NCBI RefSeq assembly: GCF_021018895.1
Contig: NC_079365.1
Span: 18,079,001-18,143,000 of the forward strand
Reading direction: 5' to 3'
Length of the DNA stretch: 64,000 nt
From: Seriola aureovittata
Taxonomy: Eukaryota > Chordata > Actinopteri > Carangiformes > Carangidae
Under the pieces are notes generated by a model. That model was not told the DNA's origin and ran no database searches. It saw nothing but the letters and a program-made list of their open reading frames with translations. Both the position numbers and the translations under genes were made by a program. This document shows, in pieces, positions 1 to 12,618 of this stretch. The first letter of the stretch is position 1; the number at the start of each line of letters is the position of its first letter.

Positions 1-915
1 CATTTCTGCCACAAACTTAATTTTATTGAACCAGAATTAGAAAGACGAAGAAGAGGAAAGAAAGAGCTTTATGTTCTATCTCTCACCCGTCCGGCGTTTA
101 CATTACCGGAGTCCAGATGGTCTGAAGAACTAGAGAGACTGAACTTGAGAGAAAAGTGCGTGACACCTGTATTTTACTGATGTTTGTGAAGAAATGTTCA
201 GGGAACCAAACTATGCATTTCAATTTCATGTGGGTCATGCAATACTCCGTGGTTAAAGAATCATCCGATTAATGTGTAAAAAGTATTATCCTTTGAGCAT
301 GAGTTATCACAGCAGGTTGCTGCTGTACCAGCCTGTGTGCTGTGAAGTCCTGGGTGCTGTTATCTGAAGAGGCACTGGGTCTGTAATGATAGCTATCCGA
401 GACAGGCCAAGGGCGCAGAGACATCCTGCGACCTCCGTTTAAAACTAGAACCCCCTCAGCTACCCCGACTAACATCAAGGTATTGACCAAACTCTCGCTG
501 CCTATGCAATATAAATTATCAGTCGCATCGCTGCCCAGGGTTGTGCACACACATGAATTCAACACCTGCAATTGGCTTGATATGTTTTCTGAATGTTAGT
601 GTGTTTTTATTCTCGCCTGACTGCTGGTCAGCCTTCGTCTGTCAACCAACAGCAATAAAACTGAGTGTATGTGTGTTTATGCTGCCAGTTTAAAGTAAAC
701 CAGTCATGTGTGAGCCACTTCTACTGTTGGTCCAACTCTGCAATCACACACACACACATAGAAAAACACATAGACACACACATCTGCAGGAGATCTCTGC
801 AGAAAAACGGGCACATCAGATATAAGAGAACACAACAAACTAATTCTCTTTGATTTATTCAGTTAGGATGTGCCGTGACTTCTCTGGACAGTTGATAAAA
901 AGACAAATTTCCCCT

Positions 916-940
916 GGGGGGGGGGGGGGGGGGGGGGGGG
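916..940 (+). repeat. Poly-G homopolymer, G25
   Basis: Twenty-five consecutive G on the + strand (C25 in the cacna2d2 pre-mRNA). The exact length in the assembly may be unreliable, because such runs slip during amplification and sequencing. Confidence 0.95.
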
Positions 941-3163
941 ATATGCTCACACAAGCAGACAGAGCCCCCGGGCGTTGTGCTGGGCTCATCTTTCACATGA
1001 AATGCGCCTCTCTGATATCTTTAAAAGGTAATTCATCAGCGTGCCACTCCCCTGACATTTAGAGCACCCTTGGCTTTGTCCCTTTATGGAACAAGACTGC
1101 ACACTAAGTAGGGAAACAATTATGAGTGGGATTTATGGAGCATCTCTGCGTGAGATCATTCTTCAACCCCCTTCCACCACCAACTCTATCCCATGACCCC
1201 AACCCCACATACACACATTATTCACAATGATATACTTGTGATAAGGAGCCATCCAAACCTATCCAACCTAGCCTTATGCTCTGTATTAACTCAGCAGTAT
1301 AGGAATAGGTACATGCATCGACTGTGCACACAGAGCAGGAAAATAAAGGCACAGTGGCCTGTAATATATCATAGTGGAACAAAAGCGGTCGCTCATAAGA
1401 AATCCATAACAGTAATGGAGCTAAGGCTATTAGCTGAGCTCCTTTGAAGAGTCATAACCTTTATTGCTGTCATTGCCATAAGGCGTTTACATATTCTACT
1501 TTTTAAATGGAGAGACTAAGTGGTACTAGTGTAGTTCAAGTCTGCTAACTTTGACCTATAGGTGACATTACTCAAGCAGACATGTAGGGTAACAGTGAGA
1601 CATATACAGTGCGTTTTGAATCTGAGTGAGTTATCTAGAAAGTCATATCGCAAAGGAAAGATTATCACCATTTTTGGCAGTATCCCAGAGTAAGGGGAGA
1701 CTCAGATTATATCAGAAAACCACTGGTCTTTTTACTTAAATGGTCAGTTTACCTTTATTCCAAAAGCATATTTTCTCACTTACCCTTGTGCTACTCAGCC
1801 ATGCAGATTGTCAGATAGTTTGAGTTTAATATTTCCTCCCTAATAATTCCTCTTAAGTTTTTTTTTTCCTTTACATCCAGACAAAAGCAATGGGGGTAAA
1901 TAGAATTTTCTTTGTGGTACTCATAGCACTGAAAAATGACTTTAGTTAAGGTGGATAATTTGAAGACCTCACTGCCAGCAGCTTTCAAATAACCCTAAAG
2001 GTCAGTGACAAAATGTTTTTGTTGTAATTTGGTTGAAGCGACACTGTAAAACAAACACATTACAGACCAGCATGTCTGCATCTGCATGTAGCACCTCCTC
2101 CTCTGTCTCTCTGTACTGTCAGCCCGATTCGTTTTCCTCCCCCTTCCCCCCACCCCCCCACCCCGTCCTGTTTCCTCCCTGTCTCTCCTTCTTTCCTCTT
2201 CCTTTAGGGCTGCTTTGTGGCCTGGCTGAGTGTTAAAGATGCCGAACCTTAAACCTTTCATCCTGCAGAGGAAGCGGCAGCAACAGGAACTGGCAGCCGC
2301 TCACACATCCACAAAGACAAGCTGAAACAAAGTCTAAGCCTTCGCTGAGGAAACTGTGTCTTTTTTGTAGCTTTGGTTGAGAAAAGTAACACCCACAAGA
2401 TACTGTATAACCTCATTGGTATTCTTGCCAGTTTACTTTACAAAATCATTCTCCGAGGAATTTCCTTGCAACTAAGATAGTTGTATTAACTAATTACAAT
2501 TAAAATTCATGTGAGGGATTCACACAGTTTCACTCAGGAATAGCATTTAGTGGGGGGGTGGGTGGTCTCTGAGAAGGGGTGATTATTATTATATACACAA
2601 TAAGACAGAAGGGAGAGATTTCACCACACCTCCAGAGTGCTCCTCCAAATAATTTTTCTAATTAAAGAAGAGCAGTAAATAACAAACACATGAAATGTAA
2701 TTTGTGAGGCTGGTGGTGAGTGAAGTGGAGTTTGCTGTGCTGAATGTTCTAATTAGTGTGCGGGTAAATGATAGTGCCCCTTCACTGGGCACACACTATA
2801 GGGGTTGGATGGGTGAGGGGCAGAGAGAGAAAGATGGAGTCTGTAAAGTCGACAACGACAGAAATACAGCCCGCAGTGTTTTTACTGTCTTTCTTCTCTT
2901 TTGGTTTAACTTCAAATCCCATTCTCCTTATCCCCCTCTCTCTATTTCCTTCTGTTTTTTTGTTTGTTTTTTTGCACTTTCTTTCTCTCTTTTTTTTTTT
3001 TCACAAATCACTTTTGCTTTTTTCCACACATTTAAATCTGGTTTGATGTTGAGAGGGGCTGAGTTGATCTCCAGCGTCGCATGAGTTGGTTGACAGGGAA
3101 GCTTCCTTCACTTGAAGGAACCTGGGGCGTGTGAAACGAATACAGGCTGTATGTACTTTTTGT

Positions 3164-3260
<97 letters not shown>
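3164..3260. repeat. (CA)n microsatellite, ~97 bp
   Basis: Nearly uninterrupted CA on +, with two CG interruptions near 3218-3226. It reads as UG repeat in the cacna2d2 pre-mRNA. It creates several spurious Cys/Val frames on the minus strand. Confidence 0.97.
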
Positions 3261-3262
<2 letters not shown>

Positions 3263-4194
3263 TGACATTTTACATTTAGGTGAAGCGAATCTCAAGATTT
3301 GCAGCTTCTAACTGTAAGATGACAAATGTAGCATTTTATTATAGATATATAGTAAAGTAGCACAGTCACTAATTGGAGCCGCAGCATTTAATACGACTAA
3401 GTTACAAATTATGAATCTCATTCCTCTCATTATCACTTTCCCTTCCTTTTGTGAACAGACCTGAGTCTGTTTATCAAAAGTCGCCTTTGTACCTCCAGTG
3501 CCGGGCGAGCGGACTTCTCCCCAGATCTATTTTAAACAAGACGGGAGACATCAGAGGTGGTTTCACTCACATGAAACCCCACAGATGCAAATCTTTCTCT
3601 TCTTTTCAAACCTCATACGCAATCGCGTTGACTCTCTATCTGCTGCATCTGTTGCACTCAATATTCCACTGCACATTACATACACCGCATGCAATTTGCT
3701 CTTTCCAAAGGTGAATTGGATGATTTTTTTTTTTTTTTTCTTTTTTGCCAGGAGCTTCCCAGAGGGGGATCCAGCCGCAGACCACAGAGTGCTGGAGCAA
3801 AATGGAGGCTAACATTCAAAGGGCAGGGAGTCCGAACTTGCTGCTGGTTTGGGTATTTTTTTTCTCTCTTTTTAATTAAAGTCTCATAAGTAATAGAACA
3901 TTTTAGCCTCTGACCTACCCTACACATTGTTTATACTTTAAATTCTTTCCCAAATTATTAGTCCCAAACTACCCACAGCGTAACATTTTAGCTTAATTTC
4001 CCTCATTGTTTCAGATACGAACATCACAACAGTGAATGTTTTCTTGCATTTATTCATTTATTTTGGGAAAAATATACAGTCTTTTATTTTCATGAGGCTT
4101 CTCTGCTGCATTGCCACATATATATCTTTATAATAACAACATATCAAATAACAATGTGAAAACAATGTGACAATGGGAGGGAGGCTGCTCGTAG

Positions 4195-4640
4195 TGATGA
4201 ACCTTACAAGTATCACCACAAGCAGAATTATCACCTGCAGCTCCCCTCAGCTTTACAGAGTTTTATTGTGAGTTTCAGATCATCATTTAGCTTACTGGCT
4301 GAAATTTACTGTTTAGGTTCACTCTCACTGCTCTCATAGCATCGTTTGCAGTCGCAGCAGTCAAGCTGTTTCCAGCAAAAGAGCTCTATAAACCCACTGT
4401 ACACTACCTGCTCAGCAGAGAGACACAGTTTGCAACCAGCTGAAGAACACACTGAAGTATTTAGCAGCTAAAGAGCCAGATATTTCCCTCAGGAGAACAG
4501 AAACAGAGATAATAGAGTGAGAATATTGGACTTACATTAACTAGGCGCTCAGAAACTCGACTTCAAATGAATGATAATGTTGCTCCATTACTGCTGTTGC
4601 TGTACAACTGTTTTTCTCATAAGTTCACCATATCAACATA
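4195..4640 (+). repeat. Fish interspersed repeat, copy A
   Basis: Shares successive blocks with copy B (4770-5090): gaattatcacc, ctcagct-tacagag, ggttcactctca, tgtttccag-, agcaaaag-gctct. Its later part (agcagctaaagag, atttccctcaggag, gaatattggacttacatt) is shared with the inverted copy at about 25960-26300. The family is one I recognise as abundant in teleost genomes, but I cannot name it. It is non-coding. Confidence 0.7.
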
Positions 4641-4769
4641 AAAGGTGATGATGTGTTATTGTGTTCACAACTTGTTTCCACTGTACCCACGAGGCCAAAA
4701 AAAATCAGTTAATGCAAGTTTAGGCAAACAGGGGAATAATGTGACTTCAGCTCTTTATTGTATTAAACA

Positions 4770-5090
4770 GACTAATGTACTCTATGAGGCCAGCCGTTAA
4801 AGCTGCTCTAATTAATATTTTTATATTAACAATGGATTGAATTACTATTTCAACACGGCCGTGAATTATCACCCAACTGAAGTTCCTCTCAGCTCTACAG
4901 AGCGTTTTAGCATCTTTCATGTAATTGTTTTGGTTCACTCTCATCAAACCTGTTTCCAGATGCAGCAGGTAGCTGTTTTCAGCAAAAGGGCTCTAAAAAC
5001 CAACTGTACGTTACATGACCAGCACCAAATGGCAGGGAAACACAGTTAGCAAGTAGCTGGTGAACATGGTGGAGCATCTGTGTGTGTAGG
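4770..5090 (+). repeat. Fish interspersed repeat, copy B (direct orientation to copy A)
   Basis: Repeats the 5' and middle blocks of copy A in the same order, including agcaaaagggctctaaaaacc, tggcagggaaacacagtt and agctggtgaacatggtgga. It sits about 130 bases after copy A, so this could be a segmental duplication or two independent insertions. Confidence 0.7.
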
Positions 5091-8000
5091 CTGAAATGCA
5101 AAACATTTAAGCTCTGCTCTTTCATCTGCACACACAGTTAGCCAGGCCTCGCCATTCATTTGTGATAACCAAGTTTCTCACTGTGCCTGACTACAATAGT
5201 AAACTGACAACATGACGTTAGGCCGCTGGAAAAGGCGCCGCATGGAGCGGATTTAAACTTCAAATTTAATGAAAAGACGTCCCACATTCACATTCTCTAT
5301 TCCCTGCTGGGAATTGTGGCTGCTTATTCTAATATAAACACTAATGTCGGCATATACTGTGTCTATACTATACACACATAATTACTACCTTTTTAAAAAA
5401 GCTGATTTACAACCTTCTATATTTTCAACATGTTATAATGTACATACAACTGAATAATGACCCAATCTGGCTTAGTATCCTCTATCTGCAGCATGAACTC
5501 CAATTACCAGCGAGATTCCACAGAATCTACAAAATAGTCACCAAATAATAATTTGTGTATTCCCTCGCTGTTTTCATCCTTATTTTTCAGTTATTTTAAA
5601 GATTATATTCCCAGAGGCCTTCCTCTGCAATTATTCAGCAAATCTCTGCCTCTTCTTCACAATTTCTGTAACATTCAGTGGGAGAATAAAACCTGTTTCT
5701 CAACGGATGACACCACCCACATCAATTTACTCCTCTGTGGCTATGTTGTGATGTCCATCCTGTAATAAGCGACGATAATTAGAAGAAAACTGTATGAATG
5801 TTTGACCTAAGATAATTAGAAAGTTTGCAGGCTTGGCAGCAGGAATCAGCAGTGGGATAATGAATCATAAAATGGTTCATTACTGCGCTCAGGGAACACT
5901 CTCAATCTCAATAAACGGACATGGGGCCTAGCAGACAAATCAAACCAGGACGCATACACCGCCTCATTTAGCTGCTGAAAGGATCACAATAAAAAAATGT
6001 GAAAAAAAAATATATTTTTTTGCTCTAAATGGTTGCTATTATTAAAGTGTCTCTTCTCCTTCGTTCCCCTCTCACCCCTTCTGCTTCTATCTATCCCTCT
6101 ATCTGTGCCTTTCTCTCAGTCCATCTCTAAGGACACACATTTTGATGTGACTGGCAATTCAAGCTTCCATTTGCTGGAAAACAGTCAATTTGTTCAGTGC
6201 ATTAACAATGTGTACAAATCTAAGCAAGCTCCTCCAACCACATAAAGTGCTAATAAACAACACTTGAGAATTTCACAATAACTGTTGAACATTATGCTGT
6301 ACTTTGGACTGTGGTCCATTCTTCCTACAGTTTTCTTTTCTCTGCCTTTTCCTCTGGCCTCCCCCTGAGGAGCGAGCGCTGAATCTACCCACTCACACTG
6401 CTTCTCTTCTGCTAATCCTATACCCACAGATATACTGTAGATCCAGACCTCTCCAGACCCAAAAGGACAACAATCCGCCCACGTCCGTTTCCTCAGACAT
6501 CCTCTCCAAGGCACCCTGCAGGCTCCCACTGATGGGACCGGAGCAGAACACCTCACATAGATAATCATCCACTTCCACCAACTCTCTAAAGCTATTGATG
6601 TATTGATGTAAATTTCTGTAAAATAAGTTAGTTAAAAACATTGCTCCTCTGATTCAGCATTGCACTTCTATGACATTGTCAAGTTTTAAAAAATGGATAA
6701 AAATCAATGCAGCAAAACCACAGATATTGTCTTTTTTTACTCCACGCATTCTTATACCTGGTGCCTACATTACCCACAAGGCAACTCGCCTGCTGAGAGT
6801 TTGATCCGAGATTCGAATGTGTTGTGCTAGAAGTGGCTAATGTAACCTCGAGCCTCTAGCCTCAAACAGGGGTAGGGAGCAGGCTACAGACGTCTGCTAT
6901 GCTCACTACTTTCTAACACCACAACCACTGATTTTCCTCATTTTTAGACCCAACAGATGCCGACTCAAGTGATATCTCTTGAGGCAAGTTATCAGATTTC
7001 ACGCAGCTCCCTCTGGAGCCACAGAAGCCTTTATACAATTTTATTCACATACTGTGTGCCGTAGTACTTCCCAAGACCTGTTAACACTTTGATGTGTAAA
7101 ATCTGACTTCGCCTTTAACTTGCATTGCACATTCAGCATCTCAAGATGTTTCTAATTTCTATATTTGCGTTCAGGACATTTGGTGTGGTGATAAAGCGTC
7201 TTTAAGAATTACTGTACATTTGGGCAGCAACATGGTTTTCAACACTGTTTATTTATCATCAACGCCTGAAACACAGCACACATGTTCATAATGGAGTTGG
7301 CACAAAATCTGCAGTTGGCAATCTCAGCACAGCAGACCGCGCAATGGGAGCTAACTAAACAACATCAACAGTAAACATTTTCCACAGAACAGAAGTGAAA
7401 AAAAAACTAATTCCATGAACTGTACCACTCTACTCCTCTAGTCTCCACCAGGCTCAATCAAGAGGCCTTTATTCTCTGACTCATATCTTCAGACAGGGGA
7501 ACCAAGACTGGCACAAAATGGCTCCGGGAACAATGTACAAGCCTGATTGCTCTATTGTGAGTTAGCTGTGGCCTTTGACATCTCCTCCTGAACCAAGAGT
7601 GTCTAATTCAGACAAGATTTGTCTGGAGACACAGCTGGAGGGCATTGTTACAGACAGGTGCCATACACAGCCTGTTCAACAAAGAAGGCAAAGAGCTAGA
7701 CAATAACAGACAGAAAAAAATTGCCACTGTGAAAATGGATGTCTGTCTGCACATGCTCTGGTTTTTGAGCCGTTAAAGCGGCAGGCAGAAAGTGTCCAAA
7801 AGGTTAGAGGTGGGTAACAGAAGGAACATGCCAAGCAAAATCAGAGTCCCAGAAGGTACATGTGTTCCCTTTTGTCCATTTGGCAGGTGCAGATTAAGGA
7901 GGGTGTTATATTCACAGGGCAGCGCAGTGCCAGGCAGGAAGGGCAGGGTCCATGAGCGAGGGAGCCAATGCCCACGCAGGAAAAAAAACCCCCAAAAAAA

Positions 8001-8229
8001 CAGTACAAATCTGGCGTGAGAGAGTCTGTCATCTAAAATCATGTTAGTGCGCTTAAGTGCTGGGCGATATAAAAGAATGGAGAGATTGAGCTAACGTACT
8101 GAGAGAGAGAGGGGAGAGGTCAAGTCAAAACAAAAGACATCTCTCCATGACCCAGAGGTATCTATGAAAACCAAGAGGAGACATTTTGGTACGTGCATGA
8201 TACAAGTTAAGGCAGTGGCAACAGTCCCT

Positions 8230-8255
8230 GTATATATATACATATATATATATAT
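8230..8255. repeat. (TA)n tract
   Basis: Short TA dinucleotide repeat with one C interruption. Confidence 0.9.
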
Positions 8256-9145
8256 TTTAGAAATTCCTGATCTCACTACTATTTTGCAATCTGCTTACAT
8301 GAGAACAACCATTACCACAGAATCAACTGATGTAAATATCACCACCAGGTTGCATACCAAACAAATTTGTATTTTTTTTGGCTTAGCCCTGCACATGTTA
8401 ACATGCTTTAAAGACCCAGTAAAATAATCAATACATTATGCAATACAATTTTTGTGTGTCCTTTTGTTAAATGTTATTTCTTGGTGTGTGTCAAACGTTG
8501 AATTATTTTTGATGACTCATTTCGCACTCACATAAATTCATCCAATCAAATGTGACATGAGCTGACCAGTTAACTCCTCCTATCATATAAAACTGCATTT
8601 GAGCTTTAAGCGTAAGTGACATCATGGGCTCTGCGGCGTGTTTTAAGATATCAGTTGCCAAAAACCTTTCCACAATAACATGGCTGAGGTCTACTGAATT
8701 GACTCTGCAGTAGGAACCTAACAACAGAGGTGAGGGAACTTACTTTTTACTAATCCAGTCAAATCCTTCAACAATTTGATAAAATCTTTCTGGGGACGAT
8801 ACTTCCCCTATGAATTCTGTTTCAGTCAGAAATATGTTACATTATGTTACTATAGCTACAGACACTCTAACTGCTGTTTCACTGACCTTTAATGTAACCT
8901 CAGCTAAGGTCAAGGTCTGTCAGTTTTTCATGACCATATTGTTACTTGCTACATGCTTTTAAAAACCATTTTCTGAGCGGTTGTTGATTTGTCTGTGTGT
9001 AATACAAAAGTATTTATTTAACTGTAATAGTGTCTAATTTAGTGCATGAATTCAACAATTTAATGGTGTAAATTGGTGAATATTATGTAGTGCCACACAC
9101 TCACCAGAAAAAAAATAAAGGAAAAAAACATTCTTGAGTACTTAC

Positions 9146-9284
9146 AGCCTTTGTATATGTCTGTAGGAATCTGGACCGCACTGGAGGAGTAGTTGACCTT
9201 GTTTTTAAAGTTGGGATCGTCCACAAACTCCAGCTCCAAAGAGGTTGTGGTCTCCAGCGGGTTCTCTTCTTCTCCGTCCTCCGT
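9146..9284 (-). CDS. cacna2d2: Calcium channel alpha2delta-2 subunit, exon 6 (46 codons + 1 base)
   Basis: This internal exon encodes part of the extracellular alpha2 chain of the voltage-gated calcium channel auxiliary subunit alpha2delta-2. That subunit traffics CaV1/CaV2 channels to the plasma membrane and raises current density. The translation opens with an acidic linker ([14 protein letters not shown]) and continues into the conserved block [15 protein letters not shown], then [11 protein letters not shown]. From memory this matches vertebrate CACNA2D2 ([25 protein letters not shown]) far better than CACNA2D1 ([25 protein letters not shown]). NYS is a possible N-glycosylation site. The acceptor is a cag preceded by a TG-rich microsatellite. 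The donor reads GGCT|GTAAGT, leaving a T that fits the split Ser codon of the family's next exon (STVILNELNW). The low-coordinate frame runs on into intron and is not coding. Assignment to alpha2delta-2 is confident; which teleost duplicate (a or b) cannot be told. Confidence 0.94.
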
Positions 9285-9329
9285 CTGCACACACACACAC
9301 GCACACACACACACGCACATACACACGCA
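9285..9329 (-). promoter_or_regulatory. Microsatellite-type splice acceptor tract of exon 6
   Basis: In transcript sense the bases before the exon 6 cag are an interrupted (TG)n run (TG, with CG and TATG interruptions) reaching the acceptor itself. There is no ordinary T- or C-rich polypyrimidine tract. The CA array on + is 9287-9329. Confidence 0.7.
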
Positions 9330-9796
9330 AATCTGAGTGAGCATTCAAATAAAAATAAGTGGATAGAAAAATGGGGAAAACATGCAAATATGGTACCGCA
9401 TTCTGTCATTTCCCATATTGTGGCTTTGCAGCGCCCGTCTGGGGCTCTGGTACATACAGTATATCGTCTTGCTTTCTGGTTCACATGGAAAGTCACACAG
9501 AATTTGGATAATATTAAGCACAAAAATAGTAATTATTCTACCTTTTGTCTGCCTTCAGATTTAGGCGGTACTATTCTCTCCCTCTCATCAGAGAACAGCA
9601 GCAGGTATCAGAGCAGACACCAAACAGAGAGACTCATTAGTCCCCGAGATGACTATCACAGACACATGAGGTGCCATACAAATTAACCCCAACAATAACT
9701 AGCAACCAACACCACTTAATCACTGTATAGTCTCCCACCCATTCCAATGATAGCAGGTTTCATAACAGACCGTTTCTTCTCTCTCGCTTGCTAGTG

Positions 9797-9860
9797 TTTA
9801 ACAAAACAAAACAAAACAAACAAAAAATTTAAAATTAAAAAAAAATTTAAAAAACGGGCT
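9797..9860 (+). repeat. A-rich low-complexity tract with (AAAAC)n
   Basis: Three to four AAAAC units followed by A-runs broken by TTT. It has the look of a decayed poly-A or simple repeat tail; no attached retroelement body was identified. Confidence 0.7.
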
Positions 9861-12574
9861 AATACTAATATTTCTAAAATGTGTTGACTTTTTTTCATGC
9901 TCTCAGTCTGGCCATTGTACATGATGAGAAAGCCTGACACACATTTTGCATTAGAAAGTGTCAGATATCAAAGAAAGCCAGAAGATAAAAAGGCAAAACT
10001 GACATTTAAGCTTTTTATCTTGATAAGTTATCAATCGAGTACAATCTGTGCCTGTTCCCACAGGAGGAAGTGATTGAGGGATGTGGAGAGAAAAAAAAAA
10101 AAAGGCAGCAAGATATAACCCCACTCTCTGGCTCAGTTTATGGCTTATTCTTGATCAGATTTCAGTGCGAACGCTTACGAGCGATCACTAAAAATCCCTG
10201 TTAGCTACATCCTTAGAAAACAGCATGTAGCATAAGTGCCGTGGTCACATTTACACAACAACATTCAAAAATTAAAATGTACGAGTTTGTTTTATAAATG
10301 ACCTCTTTGTTAAATAAACACAATTTCATTGATGTGTGCTCATGCACCAAGCTCTTTGATACCCTGCCATACAGAAGTAGCCCTTAGCACAGTCTGGCAT
10401 CACGGTTCTATCATTCTTCCTTTATTAGTCACCCTTCATTAGCCTTCATTCACTGAATATTTGTAAAACAAAACTCATACCTCTGATGATTTCTCATGCA
10501 TCCCCGCCTGCTGAAAAGCGAATTTGACTTCAAAATAAATCTTTTGAGTGTATCAAATATGCGGCTGCAACATAAACTTCTCATTTTAATAAAGCAGCAT
10601 AGGTTAACTGGATCTGACATGATAAAAACTGTTTGTTTTTTTTGAGAAATTAAATCAAAACCCCATGTCCATGGCAGAAACTGATTGATGGGCCTATTAA
10701 AATGCAATTACAAGCTGTTGGGTGGGATGAGCCGGGGGATAGTTGTGTTGAAGTCCCATTGAAAGTCAACATAAGAAACAATTCAGTGCTGTAACAGAGA
10801 TCTCTCATTTCTACAACTCTTATAACATAAAAGTGCAGGAGAGATGTGAAGTTAATTTGTCAGGATAGATGAATATGTTGTGAGTGACCTGACATTCAGC
10901 ACATGAATTATTTCTTAAACGCAGATGATTCCAAATATTATACTTGGTGAAGCCTCATCAAATTAAATGTTCAGCAAAAGCAGTTATTAATCTTTGTTAA
11001 CATTAAATCTGAGGGCATCTTAGGAACGACAAAAGTTATTTATTTTAAGGAGAAATAAATATTTTCTAGTCAAGGTTTTAAAAATAACCAAGGTTGTAAT
11101 GAAAGTAAATGTAGAGCTTGCCAAGCTTGTTAAAAATACCGGTGAGTATGACCATTAGTATTACATTTTCTAAAATAAAAAGGCTGAGCAGTAGCACAGG
11201 GCTGTCTTGGCTGTCTGCTATGGTGCTGTAGCACATCTCTTCATTTTTTATGTCAAAAGCAGGAGGTGCTTCGTTAGCCAACAAACTTTTTTTTTATGAG
11301 AGTTCGTCAGACAGCTCGTTCAGATGAGTGAGAGGCAAGATCTTGTCTAACTGATATCTTAGTTTTATTGGAAATGGTCATTACGTGCAGTGACGTTTAT
11401 AGAAATGATTGGTTTTAATTAGTTTTACTCTGGGAGCCTGATGGGACAAGCCTGGCCGCCTCCTGTTTTTAGTCTACACCTCCGGGACCTGACCTGAGGC
11501 TTCAGTCTGGCACACTCCACACTCCCGTCATACTCCGTGCTCATTCAAAAAGAAAATGAGTCACCATCAGTTAACCAATGTAATAAAGGTGGTAGTATGA
11601 TCTTCTCTTGTTCTAATTCAATATGGATGTTGTAGTTGTTTGTAATTGACATTGCTGTGGTAGACATACAGAGCTTCCAGTACTTGGATTAATGTTGGTT
11701 TAGTACAGATTTGTTGACACAGTAAAGAGATTTCACAGAATGACTATCCATTAATATTAAACCTGATTAGGTTAGGGATGCTGGCTTTTCAACTGTGAGG
11801 TTGAGGTGTTTGTGTATCACTCAGTCTGACACTAATTCTGTCAATGTCGGGCAGGGAGGTTCTTTTTTTTTTCCCTTCTTTCTTCAGAAGAGCCCAATCA
11901 TAATTAACCAAAGCAGCGTCTAATTAGGAGCGGAATAAATCCACGCAGGAAAGACTGATTGGTTCATTTTCTTCAACCATCCACCACCTGTTTTGCTCGA
12001 TTCATTACCCAATTTGTTAATTTTAACTCCCTGTTCTAAAGGTTTAATTAAAGGCTGAAGAGGCCAGAGATGACATTTTGAAGATTCTTTAATTCCCGCC
12101 TTCAGCCAACCAGGGCTAACCTGAAGGCTGTCACTTATGACCCTGTGTGTGTTTGTTCGTGTTTGTGTGTGTATGTGTGTGGGAGTGGGTGTTTACGTGA
12201 AAGAGCGCAGGAAGAAAGCCTGGCTCTTTTACCAAACGAGGATTCCTTCAGAAGGAATAACATTACATTTGGTAAATAGCTGCTTTTGAGATATTGAATA
12301 TATGTCACAATATAATCTGCCGCAAAAGAAAAACAAAGCAACAAAAATATTTTCGATTTTGACTTAATATAACAATAATCAGAGTTGTAATAATGTATTT
12401 GATGGTTGTCCTCAAAGTAAATTACTACCTAGGGACATGACTAACAATATTTTTCTACCAGACAGTATTGCAGTGAAAGTGGGATCATGCAGACCAAAGA
12501 ATATTTGCATTTCCACACAGGGTGCTTTCTCTGCTCTCTGTTGAAGCACACCTTATAATCTTTTATAGGGGACG

Positions 12575-12576
<2 letters not shown>

Positions 12577-12613
<37 letters not shown>

Positions 12614-12618
12614 GGGGG
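12577..12618. repeat. (GT)n microsatellite followed by G8
   Basis: About 17 GT units on +, running into a G-run. In pre-mRNA this is C-run then CA repeat. Confidence 0.95.

Larger units (their letters stand above)
1..9145 (-). other. cacna2d2: cacna2d2 intron 6 (partial, 3' portion outside window)
   Basis: Non-coding DNA downstream of exon 6 in transcript sense. No segment resembling the next alpha2delta exon (STVILNELNWTEALENVF, WQVFGSATG) was seen on the minus strand, so exon 7 must lie before position 1. The stretch holds a G25 run, a (CA)n array at 3164-3260, two copies of a fish interspersed repeat at about 4195-4640 and 4770-5090, C-rich and T-rich low-complexity tracts (2140-2165, 2940-3000, 3723-3740) and a short TA array at 8230-8255. 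The open frames are short and have no recognisable domains. Confidence 0.85.

Noticed and set aside
3164..3260. CRISPR-like or satellite array
   Set aside because: Plain dinucleotide microsatellite; no repeat-spacer structure anywhere in the window.
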